This document shows, one piece after another, positions 1 to 6,421 of a stretch of 38,371 nt of DNA. The stretch comes from CAZAIO01 sp964485235. Its GTDB lineage: Bacteria > Chloroflexota > Dehalococcoidia > GIF9 > UBA5629. The DNA lies in contig CAZAIO010000009.1 in the NCBI GenBank assembly GCA_964485235.1, forward strand, positions 1 to 38,371, given 5' to 3'. Position numbers and translations under genes: made by a program. The notes beneath the pieces were generated by a model that was given only the letters and a program-made list of their open reading frames with translations, made no database searches and was not told the origin of the DNA. Numbering within the stretch: position 1 is the stretch's first letter; each line of letters starts with the position of its first letter.

Positions 1-1
1 A

Positions 2-136
2 GTAGAGCCCGGTATCATCGAGGCGCTGGCCGGTGAAGAGCCTGTCCGTAGCTACGTCACCCTGACTATTTCGAGACTCTCCGAACGGGAAGTACTTCAT
101 CATACCGGCAGCCTCGCCCGCCTCTGTGATTGTTAG
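2..136 (+). CDS. possible C-terminal fragment of an unknown protein (cut by window edge)
   Basis: Reading from base 2, one plus-strand frame stays open for 44 codons to a TAG at 134-136. The composition looks coding (Glu/Leu/Arg-rich, no low-complexity runs). I do not recognise the family, and the 5' part lies outside the window. It ends just where the repeat-rich spacer begins, as expected for a gene end followed by debris. A chance open frame of this length is possible, so confidence is low. Confidence 0.35.
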   Translation, partial: VEPGIIEALAGEEPVRSYVTLTISRLSEREVLHHTGSLARLCDC

Positions 137-147
137 TGCCGTGCCGG

Positions 148-195
148 TTTGTAACCTGTGTGCCCGGTCTATTTGTTACCATTGTACCCGGTTTA
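148..195 (+). repeat. two tandem 24-bp degenerate units
   Basis: The units at 148-171 and 172-195 are directly adjacent and agree at 19 of 24 positions, sharing the core CCCGGT. A fainter third unit seems to precede them at about 126-150. Because 24 bp is eight codons, the minus frame reads as a repeating PGTxVTN pattern. These could be tandem protein-binding sites at the end of a decayed mobile element, but no transposase is visible here. Confidence 0.5.
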
Positions 196-240
196 TACCC
201 AAGGAGTGGGTTCACACGGAGCGTGTGACTCCCATAAAAA
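158..240 (+). repeat. copy A of a diverged ~85-bp duplicated element
   Basis: This copy begins GTGTGCCCGGTCTAT and ends around CGGAGCGTGTGACTCCCA. It aligns through its length, with small indels, to 384-475. It contains a CACAC/GTGTG hairpin near 213-227. The two copies flank the palindromic element at 243-356. Confidence 0.5.
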
Positions 241-242
241 AC

Positions 243-356
243 GTCATTACGAGACCATCCCGACTTCGTCGGGAGGCGAAGTAATCTCTGCTTGAATTCC
301 ATGAGACTGCCGCGTCGCCCCGATTTACCCGACATATCGGGGCTCCTCGCAGTGAC
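243..356. repeat. REP/MITE-like palindromic element
   Basis: The ends are imperfect 11-bp inverted repeats: GTCATTACGAG at 243-253, and CTCGCAGTGAC at 346-356, which reads GTCACTGCGAG on the other strand. Inside are two smaller hairpins, CCCGAC/GTCGGG near 268-282 and CCCCGAT/ATCGGGG near 318-342. GTCATTGCGAG-type ends with internal palindromes are a common dispersed intergenic repeat form in bacteria. No coding potential is seen. Confidence 0.6.
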
Positions 357-383
357 CCGAAGTAACAAGCACTATGTTCTAAA

Positions 384-475
384 GTGCGCCCGGTCTATGG
401 ATCCCATTATATCTGGTTCATACTCCATTATGAGGTTACTCCGATGATATCGGAGCGCGTGACTCTCACCAAAAG
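384..475 (+). repeat. copy B of the diverged duplicated element
   Basis: This copy begins GTGCGCCCGGTCTAT and ends around CGGAGCGCGTGACTCTCACC, parallel to copy A at 158-240. It carries its own perfect hairpin CTCCGAT-GAT-ATCGGAG at about 439-455. The stretch from 137 to the promoter at 526 holds only these repeats; I see no gene in it. Confidence 0.5.
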
Positions 476-525
476 TCCCTTTTCAACAGATTGAAATTCC
501 CAGAGACACCGAGAGGCTACACTGC

Positions 526-555
526 TTGACAGTAGTACAAGTGTTCTATTATAAT
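526..555 (+). promoter_or_regulatory. consensus sigma70-type promoter for the 582 gene
   Basis: TTGACA at 526-531 and TATAAT at 550-555 are both perfect consensus hexamers, separated by 18 bp. Transcription would start near 562, about 20 bases before the GTG start of the next gene. Confidence 0.8.
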
Positions 556-581
556 GGGGTACCTCTCAAGCAAAGGGCGGT

Positions 582-833
582 GTGGTGTCCAGGCTTATTG
601 ATGAACCTATTACAGTACATATCGGTAAAAGTTCCGTGCTGAACGCTTTTATCTGGCGCCGCCGGCTTTACCGGGTGAACGGAGTCCTCGGCTGGTGGCG
701 GGAGCCGGGGAAATGGTGGAAGGGAGAAGCGGTACGGCTTTTTGTCAGGGTCTCCGCCGCTCACGGGACAGAAGGCACTTATGAGCTGTGCAGGGTCGAT
801 GGTGTGTGGCACATGCATAAAGTGCTCGATTAG
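582..833 (+). CDS. small DUF6504-like protein
   Basis: An 83-residue protein starting at GTG 582 (a second GTG follows at 585), with AAAGGG as ribosome-binding site at about 571-576. Its layout is an N-terminal 'EPI.V' strand, a 'WRRRLYRV' segment, 'WWREPGKWW', and a C-terminal 'GTYELCRVDGVWHMHKVLD'-like end. That pattern of paired aromatic and basic residues resembles the DUF6504 family, whose members often neighbour or are fused to Y-family polymerase-like proteins in actinobacteria. No polymerase is present here, so this would be a stand-alone copy. It is a one-gene transcription unit with its own consensus promoter and terminator. Biochemical function is unknown and the family call is from memory. 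Confidence 0.6.
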   Translation: MVSRLIDEPITVHIGKSSVLNAFIWRRRLYRVNGVLGWWREPGKWWKGEAVRLFVRVSAAHGTEGTYELCRVDGVWHMHKVLD

Positions 834-841
834 AGGGGACT

Positions 842-880
842 AAAAAGCCTGCGGGTAAACAGGTCCCGCAGGCTTTTTTA
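842..880. terminator. bidirectional intrinsic terminator
   Basis: A perfect 14-bp stem (842-855 with 865-878, core AGCCTGCGGG) closes a 9-base loop. It has T's on the plus strand and A's on the 5' arm, so it can end transcription from both sides. It lies between the convergent 582 gene and rplY. Confidence 0.9.
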
Positions 881-903
881 CCTTTTCAATTAAAACAGAG
901 GCT

Positions 904-1566
904 TTATTCTTCTTTAGAAGCTTCGCCCTCAGCACCGGCCCCTTCAGCCTTCGCCTCCGCACCGGCCTCTTCAGCGCCTTCCTCTGCCTCTTCATGTATC
1001 ATCTCACGTCGTGTCTCTGTTACCTTAACTACCATTTGGTCCGGGTCGCTCAGGAGGGTAACTCCTTCTCCCATGACTATATCCCTCACGTGAATTGCCT
1101 GGTCGGTCTCTTCGAGCACGGACAGGTCAATTTCCACGTTATGAGGTAATGCGTCGGGCAGCGCTTCAATATGAAGCGTGTCTATCAGGTGAAGGAGTGA
1201 GACATTCTTCTTTTTCAGCACGGGAGCTTCGCCAAAGAAGGCAAGCGGCACCTCGGCTTTCAACTTCTCGGTCATTTTTACCTGGTAGAAGTCGACGTGG
1301 ATCGGCTCATCGGTGAGCGCATTTCTCTGTATATCACGGGCAATCACTTTTTTAGGCGATTTCGAACCGTCTATTATAAGGGAAATAAGGTCGGTTTGGC
1401 CCGCGTGCGCCAGTGTGAGATTGAGCTCCTTTGTATCAATCTGAAGCGGCAAAGAATCGACGCCGTGTCCGTAAAGGTTGGCTGGCGTGATGCCGCTTTT
1501 GCGCAACAAACTGGTCTTTTTTCCTTTGATTTCCCGTATGGAAGCCTTTAACTCAATTCGCTCCAT
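904..1566 (-). CDS. rplY: 50S ribosomal protein bL25, CTC/TL5 long form
   Basis: A 220-residue bL25 of the long form. It has an N-terminal 5S-rRNA-binding beta-barrel (MERIELKASIRE, then the 'RKSGITPANLYGHG' region), a second TL5/CTC domain from about residue 95 ('HVDFYQV' leads into it), and a Glu/Ala-rich acidic tail over the last 35 residues. The start at 1566 is chosen over an in-frame ATG at 1584 because GAGGGA lies eight bases upstream of it and the resulting N-terminus fits the family. The radical SAM gene lies 100 bp upstream on the same strand. A TTGACT hexamer occurs in that gap but no convincing -10, so rplY may be co-transcribed. It binds 5S rRNA in the central protuberance. Confidence 0.93.
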   Translation of the reverse strand: MERIELKASIREIKGKKTSLLRKSGITPANLYGHGVDSLPLQIDTKELNLTLAHAGQTDLISLIIDGSKSPKKVIARDIQRNALTDEPIHVDFYQVKMTEKLKAEVPLAFFGEAPVLKKKNVSLLHLIDTLHIEALPDALPHNVEIDLSVLEETDQAIHVRDIVMGEGVTLLSDPDQMVVKVTETRREMIHEEAEEGAEEAGAEAKAEGAGAEGEASKEE

Positions 1567-1666
1567 TGTAGTCCCTCTATTCACATTACGTTATTTTCAA
1601 GAGATACAGATTAGTGTTTTTGCCCTGAGAAGTCAAATTTTACGCTCAAGCCCCGGATAATCGAAG

Positions 1667-3505
1667 TTATTGCGCAGGTGCCGCCGGACCGGACCTGTTC
1701 CGGCAATCTGTATGCCGGAGATGCAGCCCGCAACCGGAGCACGGCCCGGTACGGCAGTCCTCCGTTACTTCTTCCTGCCATATTCGATGGAACTCTCTTT
1801 GCAGAAAATCGATGGTGACTCCGGTATCTATGTGGCCCCAGGGCAGCGTTTCGGACAGGGAACGGTTTCTATTGGCGTAAAAAACCGGATCAATGCCTGA
1901 AGACCTGAATGCTTCGGTCCATGCCTCGTAGTTGAGATGTTCTTTCCATGTATCGAATTTACAGCCGGCCTTCCACGCTGTATAGATTGCATTGCCGAGC
2001 CGCCTGTCTCCCCGTGCAAATACGGCTTCAAGCAGGCTGACACGGGGGTCCTGCCATGAAAGGTGCGCCCCTGTCTTTTTCAATCCCTGCCTGAGCAGTT
2101 CCTGTTTTGAAGCGATCTGCGGTTCCGTATCCTGCGCAATCCACTGGCACGGCGTGTGCGCTTTGGGAACGAACGTCGAAACGCTCACGCGGATTGCCGG
2201 AGCTCTATTTTTTATTTTTTTACCTGTCAGATGGATCTTGTTGACAAGCTCAACGATGCCTTTCACGTCGTCTATCGTTTCGCTGGGAAGCCCTATCATG
2301 AAATAAAGCTTGAGGTTCATCCATCCTTTTTCGAAAGCCGCTCCGAATGTATCGAGGATGACTTCTTCCGGGATAATTTTATTTATCGCCCGCCTGAGCC
2401 TTTCGGTACCCGCTTCGGGGGCGAAAGTGAGCGTGATTTTTTTTCTTTGCGGCAGAGATTCGATTAATGCGAGCGATGAGGTGTCCAGTCGTAGACTTGG
2501 CAACGATATGGAAAGGTTGACAGGAGAATATTTCTGCGCCATTTGCTTGATAAGCATATCGATCTCGGGATAATCACCCGTGCTGAGCGATACGAGGGAT
2601 ACCTCATTGTAACCGCAGCCGTCGATTATTTCCCCGGTGCTGTCGAGTATTTCCTGACTGGAGATCCTTCTGACAGGACGGTAGATGATGCCTGCCTGGC
2701 AAAAGCGGCATCCTCTGGTGCAGCCCCGCTGGACCTCGATGGCACCGCGGTCGTGTATCACTTCGATAAAGGGGACTACAGGGTTCGTGACAGGATGCGG
2801 CAGACTGGTGACGAACTGCCTTTTGACCGGCAACGCGGCTTCCGGTCCGCAGGGAGTGATACCGGCGAATGTGCCGTCTTCATTGTAATGCGGCGTATAG
2901 AAGGCAGGCACATAGACCCCGGGAAGCCCGGCTGCATGGCGGAGCAGGTCCTGCCTGTTTTCTTTATGCTTGCGATAGATATCGATAAACGGGGCAAGCG
3001 TTACTTCGGCATCTCCGATTATAAAAAGGTCGATGAAGTCGCTTACCGGTTCGGGATTGAGAGCACAACTTCCTCCTGCGATCACAAGGGGATGACTTTC
3101 GTTCCGCTGCTGCCTGAACAGCGGTATACCGGCAAGATCGAGCATGTTCAACATGGTAGTATAGGTCAGCTCATAGCCCAGAGAGAAGCCGATGATATCG
3201 AACTCGCCCAGTGGCTTTCTGCTCTCGAGGCTGAACAGCGGAATGTTATTCCTGCGGAGCAGGTCTTCCATGTCGGTCCAGGGCGCAAATACCCTTTCGG
3301 CAAGGACGTCGGGCAGGTCGTTACATATTTTATATAATATAGGCAATGCCATATTTGACATACCTATTTCATATGTATCGGGATAGGAAAGCACAATTTT
3401 TACCGGAGTGGCGTTCCAGTCTTTACGTATGCTGTTCCATTCACCGCCGGTATAGCGACCCGGCTTCGATACCTGATAGAGGAGGTCGTTCAGTCTTTGT
3501 AACAT
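1667..3505 (-). CDS. TIGR03960-type radical SAM protein (B12-binding-like N-terminus)
   Basis: A 612-residue protein. The N-terminal ~190 residues resemble the cobalamin-binding-like Rossmann domain of this family ('SYPDTYEIGMSNMALPILY', then 'DIIGFSLGYEL'). The radical SAM core follows, with the 4Fe-4S motif C262-x3-C266-x2-C269 in 'RGCTRGCRFCQAG'. The C-terminus has the family's cysteine cluster (CRTGPCSGCG plus a later Cys), a likely second metal or Fe-S site. In many bacteria the TIGR03960 protein sits next to a TIGR03936/DUF2344 protein and rplU-rpmA. That partner is not seen here; the downstream gene is rplY. Its substrate is not established. The start is supported by GGAAAGG upstream and a promoter at 3527-3556. 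Confidence 0.9.
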   Translation of the reverse strand: MLQRLNDLLYQVSKPGRYTGGEWNSIRKDWNATPVKIVLSYPDTYEIGMSNMALPILYKICNDLPDVLAERVFAPWTDMEDLLRRNNIPLFSLESRKPLGEFDIIGFSLGYELTYTTMLNMLDLAGIPLFRQQRNESHPLVIAGGSCALNPEPVSDFIDLFIIGDAEVTLAPFIDIYRKHKENRQDLLRHAAGLPGVYVPAFYTPHYNEDGTFAGITPCGPEAALPVKRQFVTSLPHPVTNPVVPFIEVIHDRGAIEVQRGCTRGCRFCQAGIIYRPVRRISSQEILDSTGEIIDGCGYNEVSLVSLSTGDYPEIDMLIKQMAQKYSPVNLSISLPSLRLDTSSLALIESLPQRKKITLTFAPEAGTERLRRAINKIIPEEVILDTFGAAFEKGWMNLKLYFMIGLPSETIDDVKGIVELVNKIHLTGKKIKNRAPAIRVSVSTFVPKAHTPCQWIAQDTEPQIASKQELLRQGLKKTGAHLSWQDPRVSLLEAVFARGDRRLGNAIYTAWKAGCKFDTWKEHLNYEAWTEAFRSSGIDPVFYANRNRSLSETLPWGHIDTGVTIDFLQREFHRIWQEEVTEDCRTGPCSGCGLHLRHTDCRNRSGPAAPAQ

Positions 3506-3526
3506 ATATACCTTTCCAGACCGTCA

Positions 3527-3556
3527 ATTATAACGTTCGGATTTACCGGCTTTCAA
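3527..3556 (-). promoter_or_regulatory. promoter for the radical SAM gene (rplY possibly downstream)
   Basis: On the minus strand, TTGAAA (3551-3556) is followed after 18 bp by a perfect TATAAT (3527-3532). The start of transcription would be near 3520, giving a leader of only about 15 bases before the ATG at 3505. In the rest of the divergent spacer up to hisH I see no convincing plus-strand promoter. Confidence 0.6.
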
Positions 3557-3709
3557 ATTAACGAATGTCTATGTTCTTAATACTATACTGTTTTACTTTT
3601 ACCTGCCACTACGAGTAATATGTAGTCGGTCCGGCGGCACTATACCGTAACGGAATTCGCGGGGGAAGAGGATACGATTAAAAGGGCAGGATTTTACCAA
3701 CAATAATAT

Positions 3710-4330
3710 ATGAGCAAAATAATTGCAGTTATCAACTATGGCGCGGGAAATTTAGGCAGCGTGGTCAATGCGGTCATCTCTTTGGGATATAGTCCGGCTG
3801 TGACCGACAGGCCGTCCGACGTATTAAAGGCCGATGCGGTGATTTTTCCGGGAGTGGGCGCAGCGGGCGATACTATGGCGAGCCTGGAAACAATGGGAAT
3901 GGCCGACGCGGTCAGGCGGCTGGTGAGCGATAACCGTCCATTATTTGCCATATGCGTGGGACTGCAGGTGCTTATGACGGGGACCGACGAGGGAGGCTGG
4001 CATAAATGCATCGATATTATACCCGGCAGGGTGAAGAAATTGCCCGGCGGGCTGAAAATACCGCATATGGGATGGAACCAGGTCAGGCAGGTCCGGAAGC
4101 ACAGGATTTTCGATGATATCCCCGATAATACGAATTTCTACTTCGTTCACAGTTACTATGCTGCTCCTGAGGATGCTTCGGTGGTCGCAGGTACGACGGA
4201 CTACGGGATTTCGTTTTGCAGCATGGTGATCAAAGGAAATCTGTTCGCAACGCAGTTCCATCCTGAAAAGAGCGGCCTGTACGGACTGACCATGTATTCC
4301 AATTTTCTGCACATGGCGCTTGAAGAATAA
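3710..4330 (+). CDS. hisH: imidazole glycerol phosphate synthase, glutaminase subunit HisH
   Basis: A 206-residue class I glutamine amidotransferase that hydrolyses glutamine and channels ammonia to HisF in histidine biosynthesis. The catalytic triad is visible: nucleophile C82 in 'FAICVGLQVLM', and H184 and E186 in 'TQFHPEKSG'. The N-terminal 'INYGAGNLGSV' and the oxyanion-strand region 'PGVGAAGDTM' are typical. The nucleophile elbow reads AICVGLQ where GICLGMQ is commoner, a conservative change. The ribosome-binding site is weak (AAAGGGCAGG lies about 20 bases upstream of the ATG). hisF follows after 54 bp, so the two probably form one transcript. No other his genes are in the window. Confidence 0.96.
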   Translation: MSKIIAVINYGAGNLGSVVNAVISLGYSPAVTDRPSDVLKADAVIFPGVGAAGDTMASLETMGMADAVRRLVSDNRPLFAICVGLQVLMTGTDEGGWHKCIDIIPGRVKKLPGGLKIPHMGWNQVRQVRKHRIFDDIPDNTNFYFVHSYYAAPEDASVVAGTTDYGISFCSMVIKGNLFATQFHPEKSGLYGLTMYSNFLHMALEE

Positions 4331-4384
4331 ACAGGGATGTCAAGGACGGAAAAAGCCCTGTAAGAAAAAGGACATAGTTCGACG

Positions 4385-5155
4385 ATGTTGACGAAAAGGA
4401 TTATACCCTGCCTCGACGTAACCGCAGGACGTGTCGTGAAAGGGACCAGTTTTACCCAGTTGCGCGATGCCGGGGACCCCGTCGAGCTGGCTGCTTTCTA
4501 TTATAAGGAAGGTGCCGATGAGCTGGTGTTCCTCGATATTGGAGCTACGCCGGAAGAGCGTGCTACCATGGTCGATGTGGTGAAAGGGGTTTCGAAGCAG
4601 GTCTTTATTCCATTAACCGTTGGCGGAGGTTTGCGGAGTATTCAGGATATGCACCGAATGCTGGAAGCGGGTGCCGATAAAGTGAGCATAAACACGGCTG
4701 CCGTGTTCAATCCGGCAATAATAGAAGAAGGGGCAAAACGCTTCGGCTCTCAATGTATTGTGATTGCGATCGATGCAGGACGGGTAAAAGGCTCGCAGGA
4801 AGACAAATGGGAGGTATATACACACGGAGGCAGAAAGCCTACAGGTATAGACGCAGTCGGATGGGCGAAAGAGGCTATCGACAGGGGTGCGGGCGAAGTA
4901 CTGCTTACAAGCTGGGACGCCGACGGACATAAAGAAGGATATGATATAGCGTTGACCAGGGCAATCAGCGAATCGGTCACGGTCCCGGTGATTGCAAGCG
5001 GTGGAGCCGGAACCCTCGAACATCTTTATGACGCACTGGTGGACGGTAAGGCGGATGCCGTGCTTGCAGCCAGCATATTCCACTACAGGGAATACAGCAT
5101 AAGAGAGGTAAAAGAGTACCTGGAGGGACGGGGTATACCCATTCGTATTTCCTGA
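4385..5155 (+). CDS. hisF: imidazole glycerol phosphate synthase, cyclase subunit HisF
   Basis: A 256-residue (beta/alpha)8 barrel that combines PRFAR with ammonia from HisH to give imidazole glycerol phosphate and AICAR. The two catalytic aspartates are present: D11 in 'RIIPCLDV' and D130 in 'VIAIDAG'. Phosphate-binding loops are visible in 'PLTVGGGLRS' and 'VIASGGAG'. Length is standard. It is the last gene before the ribosomal superoperon; a weak 6-bp inverted repeat at 5193-5214 lies downstream, with no clear terminator. Confidence 0.97.
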   Translation: MLTKRIIPCLDVTAGRVVKGTSFTQLRDAGDPVELAAFYYKEGADELVFLDIGATPEERATMVDVVKGVSKQVFIPLTVGGGLRSIQDMHRMLEAGADKVSINTAAVFNPAIIEEGAKRFGSQCIVIAIDAGRVKGSQEDKWEVYTHGGRKPTGIDAVGWAKEAIDRGAGEVLLTSWDADGHKEGYDIALTRAISESVTVPVIASGGAGTLEHLYDALVDGKADAVLAASIFHYREYSIREVKEYLEGRGIPIRIS

Positions 5156-5281
5156 TAAGACCGGTGCGGGAGAAACAAGACAAACCGTAAAAAACCCTGT
5201 ATAATTGAAGGGTTGTCTGAAAATTTCAATGAGAATGGTTAAAGATTTATACAATCGAGTGTGGAATAGAATTATTTACTA

Positions 5282-5311
5282 TTGACATTCAAATTCAGAT
5301 TGTGATATAGT
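5282..5311 (+). promoter_or_regulatory. main promoter of the rpsL superoperon
   Basis: TTGACA (5282-5287) and TATAGT (5306-5311) are separated by 18 bp, which puts transcription start near 5318 and a leader of about 135 bases before rpsL. A second, weaker candidate lies upstream: AAGACA at 5177-5182, 17 bp, then a perfect TATAAT at 5200-5205. Confidence 0.7.
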
Positions 5312-5325
5312 AGTTTTTTGTGTTT

Positions 5326-5411
5326 ACTAGCCATTAGATAGGTTGTGAAACCTAAGTAAGCCGGCTAGTTAAGCCGGGTTAAAATCCGGCAAATAACTAG
5401 GTGGCTTTTTT
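5326..5411 (+). promoter_or_regulatory. rpsL leader with two mutually exclusive hairpins (possible attenuator)
   Basis: Hairpin 1 pairs ACTAGCC (5326-5332) with GGCTAGT (5363-5369) and contains an inner stem TAGGTT-GTGA-AACCTA (5339-5354). Hairpin 2 pairs CTAGTTA (5365-5371) with TAACTAG (5394-5400) around an inner GCCGG/CCGGC stem (5373-5377 with 5386-5390), and is followed by T6 at 5406-5411. The two share 5365-5369 and cannot both form. This is the arrangement of an antiterminator and a terminator. The five-base gap between stem and T-run makes the terminator imperfect. Regulation by a ribosomal protein or other ligand is inference. Confidence 0.5.
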
Positions 5412-5451
5412 GTTACTAAGGATAAAAAAGAAAGGGAGTGTAAGGGTAAAA

Positions 5452-5871
5452 ATGCCTACGGTTAACCAGTTGGTGAGAAAAGGTCGTCGGAAAGCACTTA
5501 AAAAGACCAAAGCGCCGGCCCTGGGCGTAGTGTATAACACGTTGAAGAACAGGACGCGACGGGATACCAATTCGCCTCAGAAGAGGGGAGTGTGTGTTCA
5601 GGTAAAGACGATGACACCCAAGAAACCTAACTCCGCACTGCGGAAGATCGCACGCGTTCGGTTATCCAACCAGATCGAGGTTACTGCATATGTACCCGGC
5701 GAAGGGCATAATTTACAGGAACACTCCGTTGTATTGATACGGGGCGGCAGGGTGAAAGATTTACCGGGCGTGCGTTATCACATTGTACGCGGTACGCTTG
5801 ATACTGCCGGAGTAGAGAACCGTCAACAAGGTCGAAGTAAATACGGAGCCAAACGGGGAAAATCTGCATAG
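5452..5871 (+). CDS. rpsL: 30S ribosomal protein uS12
   Basis: A 139-residue S12 of the decoding centre. The start at 5452 gives the canonical MPTVNQLVRKGR; the frame is open 17 codons further upstream but lacks family similarity there. The decoding loops 'TPKKPNSALRKIARV' and 'GRVKDLPGVRYHIVRG' are intact, with the usual lysines (wild type for streptomycin-resistance positions) and the aspartate that is methylthiolated in other bacteria. It opens the str segment; rpsG follows after 17 bp. Confidence 0.98.
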   Translation: MPTVNQLVRKGRRKALKKTKAPALGVVYNTLKNRTRRDTNSPQKRGVCVQVKTMTPKKPNSALRKIARVRLSNQIEVTAYVPGEGHNLQEHSVVLIRGGRVKDLPGVRYHIVRGTLDTAGVENRQQGRSKYGAKRGKSA

Positions 5872-5888
5872 TCCATAAGGGAGACTGA

Positions 5889-6359
5889 ATGCCAAGGCGG
5901 ACAAAACCATTAAAAAGACATATTCAACCTGATCCTGTTTACGGGAGCGTTGTGCTATCCAAGATTATCAACAAAGTAATGTTGAATGGCAAAAAGGCTA
6001 AAGCCGAAGGGATTATGTATGAGGCCTTAAAAGTGGTCGAAAACCGTATGAAGAAGGACCCGATGGAAGTCCTGACGCAGGCGTTGAGAAATGCCACTCC
6101 CACAGTCCAGGTAAAAGCACGGCGTGTCGGCGGTGCCACGTATCAGGTGCCGGTGGAAGTCACGGCGGACCGCGGTCAAATAATGGCCATCCGCTGGATT
6201 GTCGGATTTGCACGGCAGAGGTCCGGAAAAACTATGGCAGAAAAACTTGCGGCTGAAATAGTCGATGCGGCCCAGGAAGAGGGCGCAACGATCAAGAAGC
6301 GGCAGGACATGCACCGTATGGCTGAATCAAATAAAGCATTTGCGCATTACAGATGGTAA
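5889..6359 (+). CDS. rpsG: 30S ribosomal protein uS7
   Basis: A 156-residue primary 16S-rRNA-binding protein that organises the 3' major domain (head) and contacts the E-site tRNA. It starts MPRRTKPLKRHIQPDPVYGS and ends with the conserved 'MAESNKAFAHYRW'. AGGGAGA lies seven bases before the ATG. In E. coli S7 represses this operon through the rpsL-rpsG junction; here that junction is only 17 bp, so the same mechanism is not evident. Confidence 0.98.
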   Translation: MPRRTKPLKRHIQPDPVYGSVVLSKIINKVMLNGKKAKAEGIMYEALKVVENRMKKDPMEVLTQALRNATPTVQVKARRVGGATYQVPVEVTADRGQIMAIRWIVGFARQRSGKTMAEKLAAEIVDAAQEEGATIKKRQDMHRMAESNKAFAHYRW

Positions 6360-6421
6360 CAAAGCTTAAAATACGTGAGAATCAGCAGAAGCCAGGCGCT
6401 GAGACGGGGAATAGTGTTAAG

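Noticed and set aside
66..368. 100-residue minus-strand open frame
   Set aside because: Its PGTxVTN pattern comes from the 24-bp DNA repeats and the rest from the palindromic element; no ribosome-binding site or family likeness.
2543..3337. 264-residue plus-strand open frame
   Set aside because: It is antisense to the radical SAM gene, whose minus-strand frame has clear motifs and a promoter; the plus-strand product resembles nothing.
6353..6421. ATG 6353 as the fusA start
   Set aside because: It adds 23 residues without EF-G similarity and overlaps the rpsG stop; GTG 6422 gives the family-typical N-terminus. Not excluded outright.
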